Under the pieces are notes generated by a model that saw only the letters and a program-made list of their open reading frames with translations, had not been told where the DNA came from and ran no database searches. From contig JAUFSD010000022.1 in assembly GCA_033030425.1 (NCBI GenBank), positions 930,001-994,000 on the forward strand: a DNA stretch of 64,000 bases, written 5' to 3'. The stretch's first letter is position 1, and every line of letters begins with the position of its first letter. Source of the DNA: Verpa conica. Taxonomy: Eukaryota; Ascomycota; Pezizomycetes; Pezizales; Morchellaceae. Below are positions 51,001-60,184 of the stretch, piece by piece. Made by a program: the position numbers and the translations under genes.

Positions 51001-51793
51001 GCAACCCTGACAACCAACCACAGTGGAGATCGTCGCCATGGTAGATATGCCTTATTCCACAAAACATCATCCGCGATTCTTTTCTGGAATCGGTCGACAT
51101 CTGCTGGCCTTCCGATCGCACGTAAGATACCAGTGAGCATCTCCGTGATGAACTTCGGATGTGCTGTGTCTCTAGGTTCGACGACTGACGTGTTTGCTTT
51201 AGTGGACGTTGGCATAGCGTCTGCGAGTACGGTACAGTCCATCTGCTCCAAGAATAATGCGAGTTCTTCGCGAAACGTAGGGTCTCTGACTTTGGAGATG
51301 GGAACTGCAATAGCTGGGCCAGGATAAGAACAGAGGAGCTTCCCGGTGATTCCCATGACTTTAGTGGAAGGGGGAGAGGCTTCGAAGGAGACGAAAAGCA
51401 TTTCTGTTTCGAGGTGCTGAAGTATGATACCGGCGTTTTGGGCAGCGATATGTAGGGTCATTACATCTATAAGGATTGAACATTAGTACATAAATATAAC
51501 TTAGGATAATAATACATACCTCCAGCACGCATTTCACCGATAGCTACGCTAAGCTTGGCTTTAGATAGTGGCGCTTTGCCCTGAAGATCATAGAGGCTAG
51601 CAAGCATCTTTACGACAGTTTCCCATTGCTCAGTTGATCCGGAATGGTCTTTGAACTTATTTGCACTCTGTAGAATAAGATTCAGGAGCTCTGAATTCAT
51701 CCGTGTGAGCGCTTTTTCATCATCTGCTTCCTGCGGCAAATTTGGTGGGAGAAAAACATGGTTGATTATGAAGGTGAGGTCTTCAGGCTTCAT
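42094..51793 (-). CDS. Giant DUF6606/DUF3638/DUF3645 protein, five exons, one in-frame stop
   Basis: Exons on the minus strand: 51793-51520, 51466-48408, 48349-48248, 48048-45364, 45297-42094; introns 53, 58, 199 and 66 nt; 3108 codons in one consistent frame. The N-terminus FIINHVFLPPNLPQEADDEK and QNAGIILQHLETEMLFVSFE match DUF6606. The DUF3638 part starts before exon 5, whose first residues LNMGEGKSSVIVPI form a Walker A. Further on are LDESDAIL (Walker B-like), HTRGTDLKLP (helicase motif V-like) and, in DUF3645, NNIPIWAKQGYSYQARD. The TGEGK/RGTD pattern resembles SecA-type SF2 ATPases; that is my inference. Databases often label such proteins ubiquitin thioesterase-like, for which I see no catalytic support. 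A TAA at 45702-45700 interrupts the frame at codon 1928, so the gene may be a recent pseudogene or mis-sequenced. It lies tail-to-tail with the ankyrin gene. Confidence 0.88.
45700..45702 (-). other. In-frame TAA inside the giant gene, immediately followed by ATG
   Basis: The coding strand reads GTC GAA AAT TAA ATG AAT ATG GCA GGT CTT TGG. Frame and homology continue on both sides: RDILAPLREVEN before, MNMAGLWPCVSPLSILQKL after, where the family has ...AGLWPR(I/L)(T/S)P. A possible rescue intron would run from a GTAGTT in CCAATGTAGTTCTC to the GGCAG before GTCTTTGG; it keeps the frame but removes conserved-looking residues. Confidence 0.85.
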
Positions 51794-54470
51794 TATGGCT
51801 ACAGTTTATATAGTAGATTTATTAGTTATACTAGATTCCTGTTTATATTGTCACTATAGAAGAATTAAAAGAACCTTTGGAGTCTTAAGATCTTACGTAT
51901 ATAGGATGATCAAAAGTTTGAGGAAATAATAATTTCTTGATTCAGAAAAGTACTAGGTGGTTGTGGTAGAGCTTAATGTTTTCATGCGGCGTAATCAAGC
52001 TACTCGAGGGCATACTCTTTCGAATAATACTACACTAGCATCAAACTTATAGTAATAATTAAGGATCTTCCAGGCCTAACCCCTTACAACTTGCCGCCTG
52101 AAATTCCTGCTAGGTAGCCGTTGACTCTACCAAAGTAGATACTGATATGTTTTAGCGTGGCAAATTCCCGCTGCTGCGGACGGGTGCCTAACCAACACAG
52201 CTGAAAAACCTCGTTCCGGGCGGCCTTAAAACCGCATACACCGCTTCCGGTCATAGGTTATCACCTTGGGGTTGGTTGACCAATGGGATTTCTTAGGGAG
52301 TGTGTAACGAGAAGCGCGTTGACTTGTAAAGACATGCAAGGATATGTACAATTGTGACGCGGATAAGCGCAAAGCGTTGTTACCCGACAGTACATGTAGT
52401 TATCTCTACTTGATATCGCATATATAATGTGAGGGGCTTATCACCTGATGCCAAGCCCTTTGTACAGCTTGCGGCAAAAAGACCGGGAAACGTAGGATAC
52501 GAAGTTCGGAGTTTTTATTCGCTCCTTAGGTTTTTTGAGAGGATTTAGCAGAATTAACAACTAGGCCCCTGTTAACAGACCCTCGTTTCTCGATCTCTTT
52601 GCCGTACTCTGTAGTTTTAGGACGATCACTACGTAGTACGGGATCACAATGAAACGGGTATGTCTTATCAGATCGATACTGAATTAAGACTAGTACAGCT
52701 GACAAAATGGGTTCTCCCATATGTCAGCAGGATAGACTGAGGCAGTGCGTACAGGCTTTTGGCCTCCTACAAATGAGGGTCTGACTGATTTCCTGGGTTA
52801 GGTGATGGGTTAGGGTAAACTACTCTAGAAAACTCTCTGATTAGACCGCCACTCTAGCCAAAGACATGGCTAGCTGTCACACAAGGGGGCAGCGTTTTTA
52901 CAACCTTACGGAACAATTGGCCTAGAAGTCGGGCTAAGTAACTATCATAACTTTAGGAAAGCACCTGAATGGCGAGAGGCGGGTTCACAAACTTTGGGGG
53001 CCCAGGCCGGGTACGTTGCCGTTACTAGGTTAATAGCTAGGGTGATGGCGGCTACCGACTAAAGCGCTTTACCAAAAATAGTAAAACAAAAAATCTCTGC
53101 TGCTAAGCAAAAGATAAGAGAAGAAACTGATCGAAACTAATTAGAGAATAATAGCATTGCATATACATATATATACTTATGTAGCAAAGGGTCCCAGGTC
53201 GCGCAGCTGGAGGAAGCGCTAGTTCGAGTTAGTACTTTATAGAAATAATAAAGAGTAGTAATTTCAGCCTGAAGAAGTATATATATAGTACTAGAGCTTT
53301 TAAGAGTGTTCTATAGCAAGTAGAATACGTACTTTGCTCATTATCATCACTAGCTATCACTCGGCTACGTAGTCCGCTTATCCCATATACTGGTAAAGCT
53401 GACCCCCTCCTAAGTGGGGGCCGGGTCTTCTACTGGTCATGTTTAGACCACTAACTAGATACAGCAGGTATGGAATATTAAACGTAGAGAATGGATAGTT
53501 TTGGCATAACTCTTCACGGCCAGCCCAAGACAGAGATCTGCGTTATCGGCGTTCAATAGATCATACCTACTACACCACCATTTTGGCCTCCACTAGGGTC
53601 AGCATTTTTTGCCAGCATAAGGGATAAATTTCGCGTACTTTACAGCTGAATCCCATAAAGAGCCGGTCTCCGGGGTTAGATTAGTCTTATTGCCACACCT
53701 GATTAGTTAGAGAGTGAGGTGTGTGTGGATGTAGTTTTTTTTCGAACCCAGAGCATGACTTCGGTGGCGACGGCTTCAGACCTTTTATTCTCATAAGTAT
53801 GCGCAACAGACGCGTGTAGTACAGGTATGAAATATATGTAACCACACCAGTATGTCCAATACTCTTCTACGTAGCGAACATAATGAGTAGTATCCTCACC
53901 TAAAGGGCTTGCTCGCATTCTCGGTACTTCTGTATATAGTGATAAATAGCGGGATACCCTAGGCTACCTGCGCCCAGAGTTTAGATGGTTTGTGGTGGGG
54001 GTTCCTACTTGGATAATGAGACAACCGACCAATGTAATTAATGAATTAAACAAAAAAAAAAAAAAAAAGACAACCGACCAGGTGCAAAATGATTCTCATA
54101 AAACTACTCTACCCATCTAAGAATAGCTGTGGATGAGTGGTAAAAACAGAATCCCAGGATTGGAAGACATGCACCTCCGGATACCCGTCACCAGGGTGGT
54201 CTGTTACCCATTAACAGAAGTTAAACCTTTAAGTATGTAGTACTAGTAAATCGCTGATTAGATATCGCTAATGTATAAAGGCCGCTTATGTAGAATTAAC
54301 TAGGGACTGAAGAGCAAGGCGTTCTTATGGTGATGATATACATAGCTTTATAGAATGAGAGCCAAGCCAAAGAAACTATTTTATATATTAAAGACAAAGG
54401 AATAGGCCATACCTTAGGACTACACACCAGATTTTGTACCCAGAAACAATAAAATAGCTTAATAAAAAAA
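51794..54470. other. AT-rich gene-free block
   Basis: About 2.7 kb upstream of the giant gene. The first few hundred bases must include its promoter. The remainder is stop-rich and TA-rich, with no recognisable coding frame; it looks like decayed repeats leading into the transposon cluster. Confidence 0.5.
54019..54080 (+). mobile_element. Tiny poly(A) retroinsertion flanked by a 13-bp direct repeat
   Basis: AGACAACCGACCA occurs at 54019-54031 and again at 54068-54080. Between them lie ATGTAATTAATGAATTAAAC and a run of about 17 A. A 13-bp duplication next to a poly(A) tail is the footprint of target-primed reverse transcription, here of an extremely truncated LINE- or SINE-like copy of about 36 nt. 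Confidence 0.6.
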
Positions 54471-54685
54471 TGTTAATATATGTTAAATTGTACATTTGTC
54501 ATGTATTAGTCATGTATTAAGATAATGGAATTATCTAGATTGCTGTGGAAGTTTACGGAACAAGGAAGAGCATTCCGGCGAGAATGACTCATATTATTTT
54601 GTGTAACAAGAATTATTGTATAAATAGGGGACAAAGTTCCCACTCGTTTAATAGAATTATCATCTTCACTTTACACTGATCTTCA
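54471..54685 (+). repeat. 5' LTR of a Copia-type retrotransposon
   Basis: Begins TGTTAATATATG and ends CTTCA, consistent with TG...CA LTR ends. A TATA box (TATAAATAGGGG) lies near 54619 and a CT-rich leader follows. The right edge is fixed by the primer-binding site directly after it. The left edge is a best guess because no second LTR is present in the window. Confidence 0.65.
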
Positions 54686-54699
54686 GGTTATGAGCCCGG
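54686..54699 (+). promoter_or_regulatory. Primer-binding site for half-tRNA-iMet
   Basis: GGTTATGAGCCCGG is the reverse complement of the anticodon stem-loop of fungal initiator tRNA-Met (CCGGGCTCATAACC). Priming by the 5' half of tRNA-iMet is typical of Copia-type elements. It directly abuts the LTR end. Confidence 0.7.
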
Positions 54700-54766
54700 G
54701 TTCTGCACAATAAACCCCGCTATTCTTTTCTCTCTCACACAAACACATACACCCAATACCAAAACC

Positions 54767-55528
54767 ATGTCTTCAGGAGCAGCTTCTACAAGCAAGTCCG
54801 GTGATGAAACTGTAGTCCAACCTACGAGCACTGCCGTTCCCAATCCTATGGGAAACCTCATGGTCAAAACAGATAGACTTCCCGTTCTTAAGGGACAGTC
54901 AAACTATCAGACCTGGGCAGGAGCCTGGAAGATTACTTTTGATTCAGTTGAATGGTGGGAAAATGTAAGTGGCGAGGAAAAAGAGCCGACCGACAAAACC
55001 TCCTCAGAGCATAAGACTTGGAAATCCATCTCTAAGCGAGCTCTCGCACTTCTACTCAACGGTGTATCAGAAGAACTACAAACCACAGTCGTTGCCGCCG
55101 GTAGCGCACACGGTGCCTGGAAAGCCCTTAAAGACCTTTACGATAGGGAAACTCCAGCAACAACAATTAATATCCTCACAACGCTCCTGAACCTACGTTA
55201 CCAGGACAACACCTCTCTTGCAGACCACCTAACCACATTCCAAAATCAATGGAATAGGTTTCAGCAACGATGCCAGGACACAACAAAAGAAGGACTATCC
55301 AAGGACTTCCACTCCGTCGCAGAATCCAACCGAGCCAAAGCAGCATTGCTGCTTGTTTCCTTAAACACTGCCACCTCCATGGTAAACATTATCGACAATC
55401 TCCAAACAAAGGAGAATCTTTCCTACGAAGACGTCTACAATAGACTCACCGATCTATCCGCCAACAAGACTGGCAGTTCCGAAGACACGGTCTTCAATAC
55501 CAGTCATGGCACCAAGAAATGGTGTACC
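54767..55528 (+). pseudogene. Copia-type gag, truncated at its zinc knuckle
   Basis: The frame opens MSSGAASTSKSGDETVVQPT and holds a Copia gag polypeptide: LKGQSNYQTWAGAWKITFDS, KRALALLLNGVSEELQTTVV, HGAWKALKDLYDRETPATT, LADHLTTFQNQWNRFQQRC, and LQTKENLSYEDVYNRLTDLS. The last native residues are THGTKKWCT-like (KKWCT), where a CCHC zinc knuckle (W-C-x-x-C) would begin. The inverted-repeat element then takes over at 55529 and the frame ends at 55603. No protease, integrase, reverse transcriptase or 3' LTR is present in the window, so this is a 5' fragment. The intact frame and clear LTR/PBS suggest a young insertion. Confidence 0.82.
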
Positions 55529-56787
55529 TGTGACGATTTAACCATCGTCATGACTAGTCTCAAAGTACCTCTCCATATAGAGACACCTAAGGATCTCCCT
55601 TGAGGCATAGGACTAGCTATCCTATTCCGGTCAATAGATACTAAGGAAAGTCATTACTATGATAGCCCGATCCCTAAGCGAGCTGGCGAGCTCCTAGGAC
55701 GGAGCGAAGCTCACCGTCGTCGGTATGCGACAGAGACCAGAGTAATGCGTCTGTAGCTTATAGCTACGGGAGATACTAGTGCAATGAGACTGAAGCAGTT
55801 ACCTCCATGAACAGAGTTAAGCTCCTGTTCCTCTAGGAGGAATAATAACAGCTTCGCTGATGGCCAATCTTATGGGAGGCCGAGAGCCATGAAACGAGAG
55901 CAAAGCTATGCTTAGTAGTTAGGGCCGCCAGCAAAATAAATAATTAACCTGGCGGCGTCACGAATCGAACCATATGGGGCTATGCCTTGTGCGTCGCCCT
56001 AAGGTCCTTATGGATCAAGATTACCTCTCCGCCACGCTCCCAGGTTGGACTAGGAATGTGGGAAAGGAATCTAAGCAACGGCAGGAATCATCAGTGGGTT
56101 ACCCTACCTAGGGGACTCTGTGTTTTCTAACACCCCCGAGGCGCCCCACTGTGCCACCCGCCGTTTGCAGAGGGGGCCCCCCTGAGTTGCTGATTCCCTA
56201 ACAAAAAGACAAGTTTTGGACCCCAAAATAACCCCAAAACCGTCAGGAAAATTCGTCCAACCGAACCAAACTCGGAGGGTATATGGGGGACAGTGCTGCA
56301 AATCCATAGGTGCAATCGGATTTGAAATCGGACCATTTTAGCAATAGTTACAGAGCTTTTAGTGACCAACGCTTTTTAGTCGCTAGTCTATCGACCCCGC
56401 TAGTTCTTAGGGGCGCTCTAGACTCAGTTGATTTCCAAGCGCGGAGGAATTGTTCCCCCGCTCCTTGGCAGCCTGCTCGCAATCAAAATCATAGCTTAAA
56501 CCCGTCCTTCCCCCAGGACAATCATTCTTGCTAGTCAACGAACAACCGTTGTTCAGAGACCCTCATACTCTTTGCTAAAGACGTTTGTCTTCCCCTGGGA
56601 AGCAGAGCCTTTTAAAGTCTTTAGTTATCTATCCATTAAATCCTTATTCCTGTTTTGCCTAGGGACTGTCGACCTTCCGTGTTGACGAGCGGTTCTAAGC
56701 CTCGCTGCTGAAGCTTCTCGTCAGAAAGGGAGGTTGTTGGTTTTTTTTGGTACGGCAGCACTCCCCTGGGAGTGCCCCCGTTACAGA
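55529..56787 (+). repeat. Left arm of the long inverted repeat
   Basis: Inverted copy of 57603-58864. Inner edge set where the shared CCCCCGTTACAGA ends (56787). It contains the tRNA-like segment at 55951-56034 on the minus strand and the 3' end and stop codon of the internal ORF. Confidence 0.88.
55951..56034 (-). other. tRNA-like segment (box A/box B) in left arm
   Basis: On the minus strand TGGCGGAGAGG (56034-56024) matches pol III box A and GGTTCGATTCG (55971-55961) matches box B at ten of eleven positions, followed by TGACGCCGCCA. The box spacing fits a class II (Leu/Ser-like) tRNA, but the T-stem and acceptor stem do not pair cleanly. It is more likely a decayed or tRNA-derived segment than a working tRNA. 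Confidence 0.5.
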
Positions 56788-57561
56788 TTTTGCTCGCTTA
56801 GGAGGTGGTAGTGGTTCTGTGGGCTCCCTATCGGGAGTCTCATCGCCTGTGTCCGAGTCCTCCAAGTCGTCTATCACTCGGTCAAAGGAGTCGGTGATCC
56901 CGGTACGGGCGACCCCCTGTCCCGGAGATGTAGACTTGTTTATTCTCCCAGTTGCCTTAAGAAGTTCAGCTCGTTTCCGAGCCGCAAATTTCAAGCCGTC
57001 TTCCCTTCGGTGTCTGACTTCACGCTTCAGGAGAGACGGGGCCCTCACGAATAGGTTCTCGTTGATGGCGGTATTTAACTCAGCCATGTAATTGAATGGG
57101 CCGGCCACCGGCATAGCATCTGGCATTTTGATGTCTCCATCGCCAGTTTTGGTCTGGAGTAGCGTCAGAGCGCACCCCTCCAGAGTCTCTTTCATTTGAT
57201 GGTACATGTACTGGAAGTCCGCCCTGGCTGTACCAAGGACAAACTCCACGGCACCTTGTTGATTCTCGAGAGCCCTTACGAGCTTCTCGGTATCTGCTAG
57301 GTTTTGGTCGGTGGCCTTCTTGAGAGCTTCTTGTATCAGGACAAACAGTTCGTTTATGGACATTTCGGATTTCATCTCATCAGGCTGGATATAGTGCCGG
57401 GCACCAGGCCACAGCGCTGTTACCAGCTGTGAGGGATTATGGCATACGACGGTTCCTAACTTCCCTGGCAGCTGTTCGGGCTGCCATTCAATTTGGAGTG
57501 TAGGTAGGGGAGGCGGCAAAGCCTGTTGGCCAGCCGTTGATGACTCCCCTTGAGTCGCCAT
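56695..57561 (-). CDS. Unknown 288-residue protein inside the inverted-repeat element
   Basis: Intronless frame starting MATQGESSTAGQQALPPPLP at 57561. I do not recognise a family. Residues about 65-150 look helical (ELFVLIQEALKKATDQNLAD, EKLVRALENQQGAVEFVLG, FQYMYHQMKETLEGCAL). Residues about 170-205 are strongly basic (LLKREVRHRREDGLKFAARK), followed by an acidic linker (DDLEDSDTGDETPD) and a putative nuclear signal PPPKRAKS. The overall plan (helical core, basic then low-complexity tail) could suit a DNA-binding or Gag-like protein. The last 31 codons and stop come from the left inverted arm. No DDE triad, HUH, YR or RT motif is visible, so it is probably not a transposase. Confidence 0.65.
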   Translation of the reverse strand: MATQGESSTAGQQALPPPLPTLQIEWQPEQLPGKLGTVVCHNPSQLVTALWPGARHYIQPDEMKSEMSINELFVLIQEALKKATDQNLADTEKLVRALENQQGAVEFVLGTARADFQYMYHQMKETLEGCALTLLQTKTGDGDIKMPDAMPVAGPFNYMAELNTAINENLFVRAPSLLKREVRHRREDGLKFAARKRAELLKATGRINKSTSPGQGVARTGITDSFDRVIDDLEDSDTGDETPDREPTEPLPPPKRAKSVTGALPGECCRTKKNQQPPFLTRSFSSEA

Positions 57562-57602
57562 AGTAGAATAGGATACTCTTTAAAGCGGGAGCTTTAAAGT
57601 CT

Positions 57603-58864
57603 TCTGTAACGGGGGCACTCCCAGGGGAGTACTGCCGTACCAAAAAAAAACCAACAACCTTCCTTTCTGACGAGAAGCTTCAGCAGCGAGGCTTAGAACC
57701 GCTCGTCAACACGGAAGGTCGACAGTCCCTAGGCAAAACAGGAATAAGGATTTAATGGATAGATAACTAAAGACTTTAAAAGGCTCTGCTTCCCAGGGGA
57801 AGACAAACGTCTTTAGCAAAGAGTATGAGGGTCTCTGAACCACGGTTGTTCGTTGACTAGCAAGAATGAATGTCCTGGGGGAAGGACGGGTTTAAGCTAT
57901 GATTTTTGATTGCGAGCAGGCTGCCAAGAAGCGGGGGAACAATTCCTCCGCGCTTGGAAATCAACTGAGTCTAGAGCGCCCCTAAGAACTAGCGGGGTCG
58001 ATAGACTAGCGACTAAAAGGCGTTGGTTACTAAAAGCTCTGTAACTATTGCTAAAATGGTCCGATTTCAAATCCGATTGCACCTATGGATTCGCAGCACT
58101 GTCCCCCATATACCCTCCGAGTTTGGTTCGGTTGGACGAATTTTCCTGACGGTTCTGGGGTTATTTTTGGGGTCCAAAACTTGTCTTTTTGTTAGGGAAT
58201 CAGCAACTCAGGGGGGCCCCCTCTGCAAACGGCGGGTGGCACAGTGGGGCGCCTCGGGGATGTTAGAAAACACAGAGTCCCCTAGGTAGGGTAACCCACT
58301 GGTGATTCCTGCCGTTGCTTAGATTCCTTTCCCACGTTCCTAGTCCAACCTGGGGTCGTGGCGGAGAGGTAATCTTGATCCATAAGGACCTTAGGGCGAC
58401 GCACAAGGCCTAGCCCCATATGGTTCGATTCGTGACGCCGCCAGGTTAATTACTTATTTTGCTGGCGGCCCTAACTACTAAGCATAGCTTTGCTCTCGTT
58501 TCATGGCTTTTTGGCCTCCCATAAGGTTGGCCATCAGCGAAGCTGTTATTATTCCTCCTAGAGGAACAGGAGCTTAACTCTGTTCATGGAGGTAACTGCT
58601 TCAGTCTCATTGCACTAGTATCTCCCGTAGCTATAAGCTACAGACGCATTACTCTGGTCTCTGTCGCATACCGACGACGGTGAGCTTCGCTCCGTCCTAG
58701 GAGCTCGCCAGCTCGCTTAGGGATCGGGCTATCATAGTAATGACTTTCCTTAGTATCTATTGACCGGAATGGGATAGCTAGTCCTATGCCTCAAGGGAGA
58801 TCCATAGGTGTCTCTACATGGAGAGGTACTTGAGACTAGTCATGTCGATGGTTAAATCGTCACA
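57603..58864 (-). repeat. Right arm of the long inverted repeat
   Basis: Inverted copy of 55529-56787; TCTGTAACGGGGGCACTCCC marks its inner edge and ATCGTCACA its outer edge. Contains the tRNA-like segment at 58352-58441 on the plus strand. Confidence 0.88.
58352..58441 (+). other. tRNA-like segment (box A/box B) in right arm
   Basis: Counterpart of the left-arm copy: TGGCGGAGAGG at 58359-58369 and GGTTCGATTCG at 58422-58432, then TGACGCCGCC. Two near-identical pol III-type promoters therefore point inward and outward in mirror arrangement within the element. Not a convincing functional tRNA. Confidence 0.5.
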
Positions 58865-59095
58865 TACCCATCTAACGATTGACTTCTCCTCATTGGGCGT
58901 GAGAAGCTGCTGCTGTTGATGGCTTTGCTGGTGGCTAAGAGCGCCAGCAATACGATCTCGCAGAGTCGAAAAGGGTATCTCATATCGATCAGCAGTCTCC
59001 CGTATGGAGGCATTGGGGGTCTTTTTATAGTGCTTGATCGCCAGCTGAATTGCCTCCTCTCTCCGGATCTTCTCTATACCCTTTAGACGTGCCAT
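58865..59095 (-). pseudogene. N-terminal fragment of a pogo/Fot1-like transposase
   Basis: From ATG at 59095 the protein reads MARLKGIEKIRREEAIQLAI, then a psq-type helix-turn-helix (SIRETADRYEIPFSTLRDRI) and LTPNEEKSIVRW, the usual start of the second DNA-binding (CENP-B-like) domain in pogo and Fot1 transposases. The fragment stops at the arm of the inverted-repeat element; the DDE catalytic domain is absent from the window. It points toward the inverted-repeat element. Confidence 0.75.
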
Positions 59096-60184
59096 AGTTG
59101 TGATGGTTTTGCTGTGGAGTTGAGGCTCTAGAGTCTCTAGCTTGGTGTTGAGCGCGCGGGGCTTATTCTGGGCGCCAAGGAATAACGTGATCGGTATCTA
59201 GGTGGTGATTGGTTTGACGGTGAAACACTTTAGGTATGGCTATTTTGGTATTTAGTAGGTACGTGCTCCCGTACTCGAAGCACCTTCGCAGACTAGTACA
59301 CAAGGAGAGGGTAGGGTTATCTATTTTTTGTGTCTGTCTATGGTTTGTTTGCCTTATGCATTTCACTGTGTTTTATCCATTGGGGTTGAGTAGGGGTGTG
59401 AGGGACAAAGAATATTAATATCTATTGAAAATTGTTAATTATTTTTAATTGCACGGACTATTCTTTATGGGCCGTAACTGGAACAGTCTTCCACGGAGAG
59501 TCGAGCGCAAGTAGCACATGGGTATATATTGTTCTTTGTCTAAATCAAACGACTAGATGCCTCCATATCGATAAATAGCCCTTGGTGAGGATAGTGTTTT
59601 TCAAAAGGATTATTATACGGAGGGTTACCTCAGTTTTGACACATCACATGGGCACCTATACACCTATGATATAAAGCGAAGGGGAATACAGTAATTCTTT
59701 TCTCTCCTTTTCTTATATATATCGGGTCTTAGTCATAATTTCATCTGATAAGTCTTTTTAATCTTTCGCGTTTCACTAGTCATAATATCAATTTTACACA
59801 GATGCTGTAGTTCAGGCCCTACAGGTCCCCGTAGTACAGTAGAGTAGAGAATGGATATGTAAAAACCAAACGAATGTAGGAATTTGGGAGAAGGGAGAAA
59901 AGGCATGGGCAAAATGAAATAAGTAGTACAACTAATTCCACCCCGTACAAAAAGAGAAAAACCGTACACTAGAATAACAAGAATCAAGCAACAACAAAAC
60001 ACATGAATAACAGCGATGCATGATGAAACTGCGCAACTACGTACTAATCACCTACACTACAATAGACTAGCTTCCAATCCATGCACGCTCAACTTCAATA
60101 ACCTGCTAATGTTCATACTTACTCTATCGTGCCATATCATATCTAGCCCCATTACCTCCATCAATACTAAGAAATTCCAAACCC
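59096..60184. other. Intergenic region with transposon flank
   Basis: 59096-59400 is probably the 5' end of the truncated pogo-like element. 59400-60184 is AT-rich and ends at the 3' side of the BBC1-like gene. No further gene seen. Confidence 0.5.

Larger units (their letters stand above)
55529..58864. mobile_element. 3.3-kb element with 1.26-kb terminal inverted repeats and one unknown ORF
   Basis: The left arm (55529-56787) and right arm (57603-58864) are inverted copies of each other, with terminal TGTGACGATTTAACC and GGTTAAATCGTCACA. The unique core is only 815 bp and holds most of a 288-residue ORF. The arms differ at scattered sites, for example CATATAGAGACACCTAAGG on the left against CATGTAGAGACACCTATGG on the right. 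TACC borders both ends (55525-55528 and 58865-58868) and may be a 4-bp target duplication. No transposase, integrase or reverse transcriptase is encoded. It resembles a foldback or long-TIR DNA transposon, non-autonomous or of an undescribed type. TG...CA termini also allow an LTR-derived inverted structure. Confidence 0.85.

Noticed and set aside
43044..51327. Frames antisense or out of frame to the giant gene
   Set aside because: They overlap exons that are supported by homology and splicing, and they show no domain.
53196..53240. Possible tRNA (CGCGCAGCTGGAGG and AGTTCGAGTTAG)
   Set aside because: The box A-like and box B-like parts are only about 20 nt apart and no cloverleaf can form.
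55529..58864. Assembly palindrome
   Set aside because: The arms differ at many scattered positions and enclose a unique 815-bp core, so a chimeric-read artefact is unlikely, though long reads should confirm.
59163..59366. 67-codon minus-strand frame upstream of the pogo-like fragment
   Set aside because: Probably leader DNA of the same broken element; no transposase motif is present.
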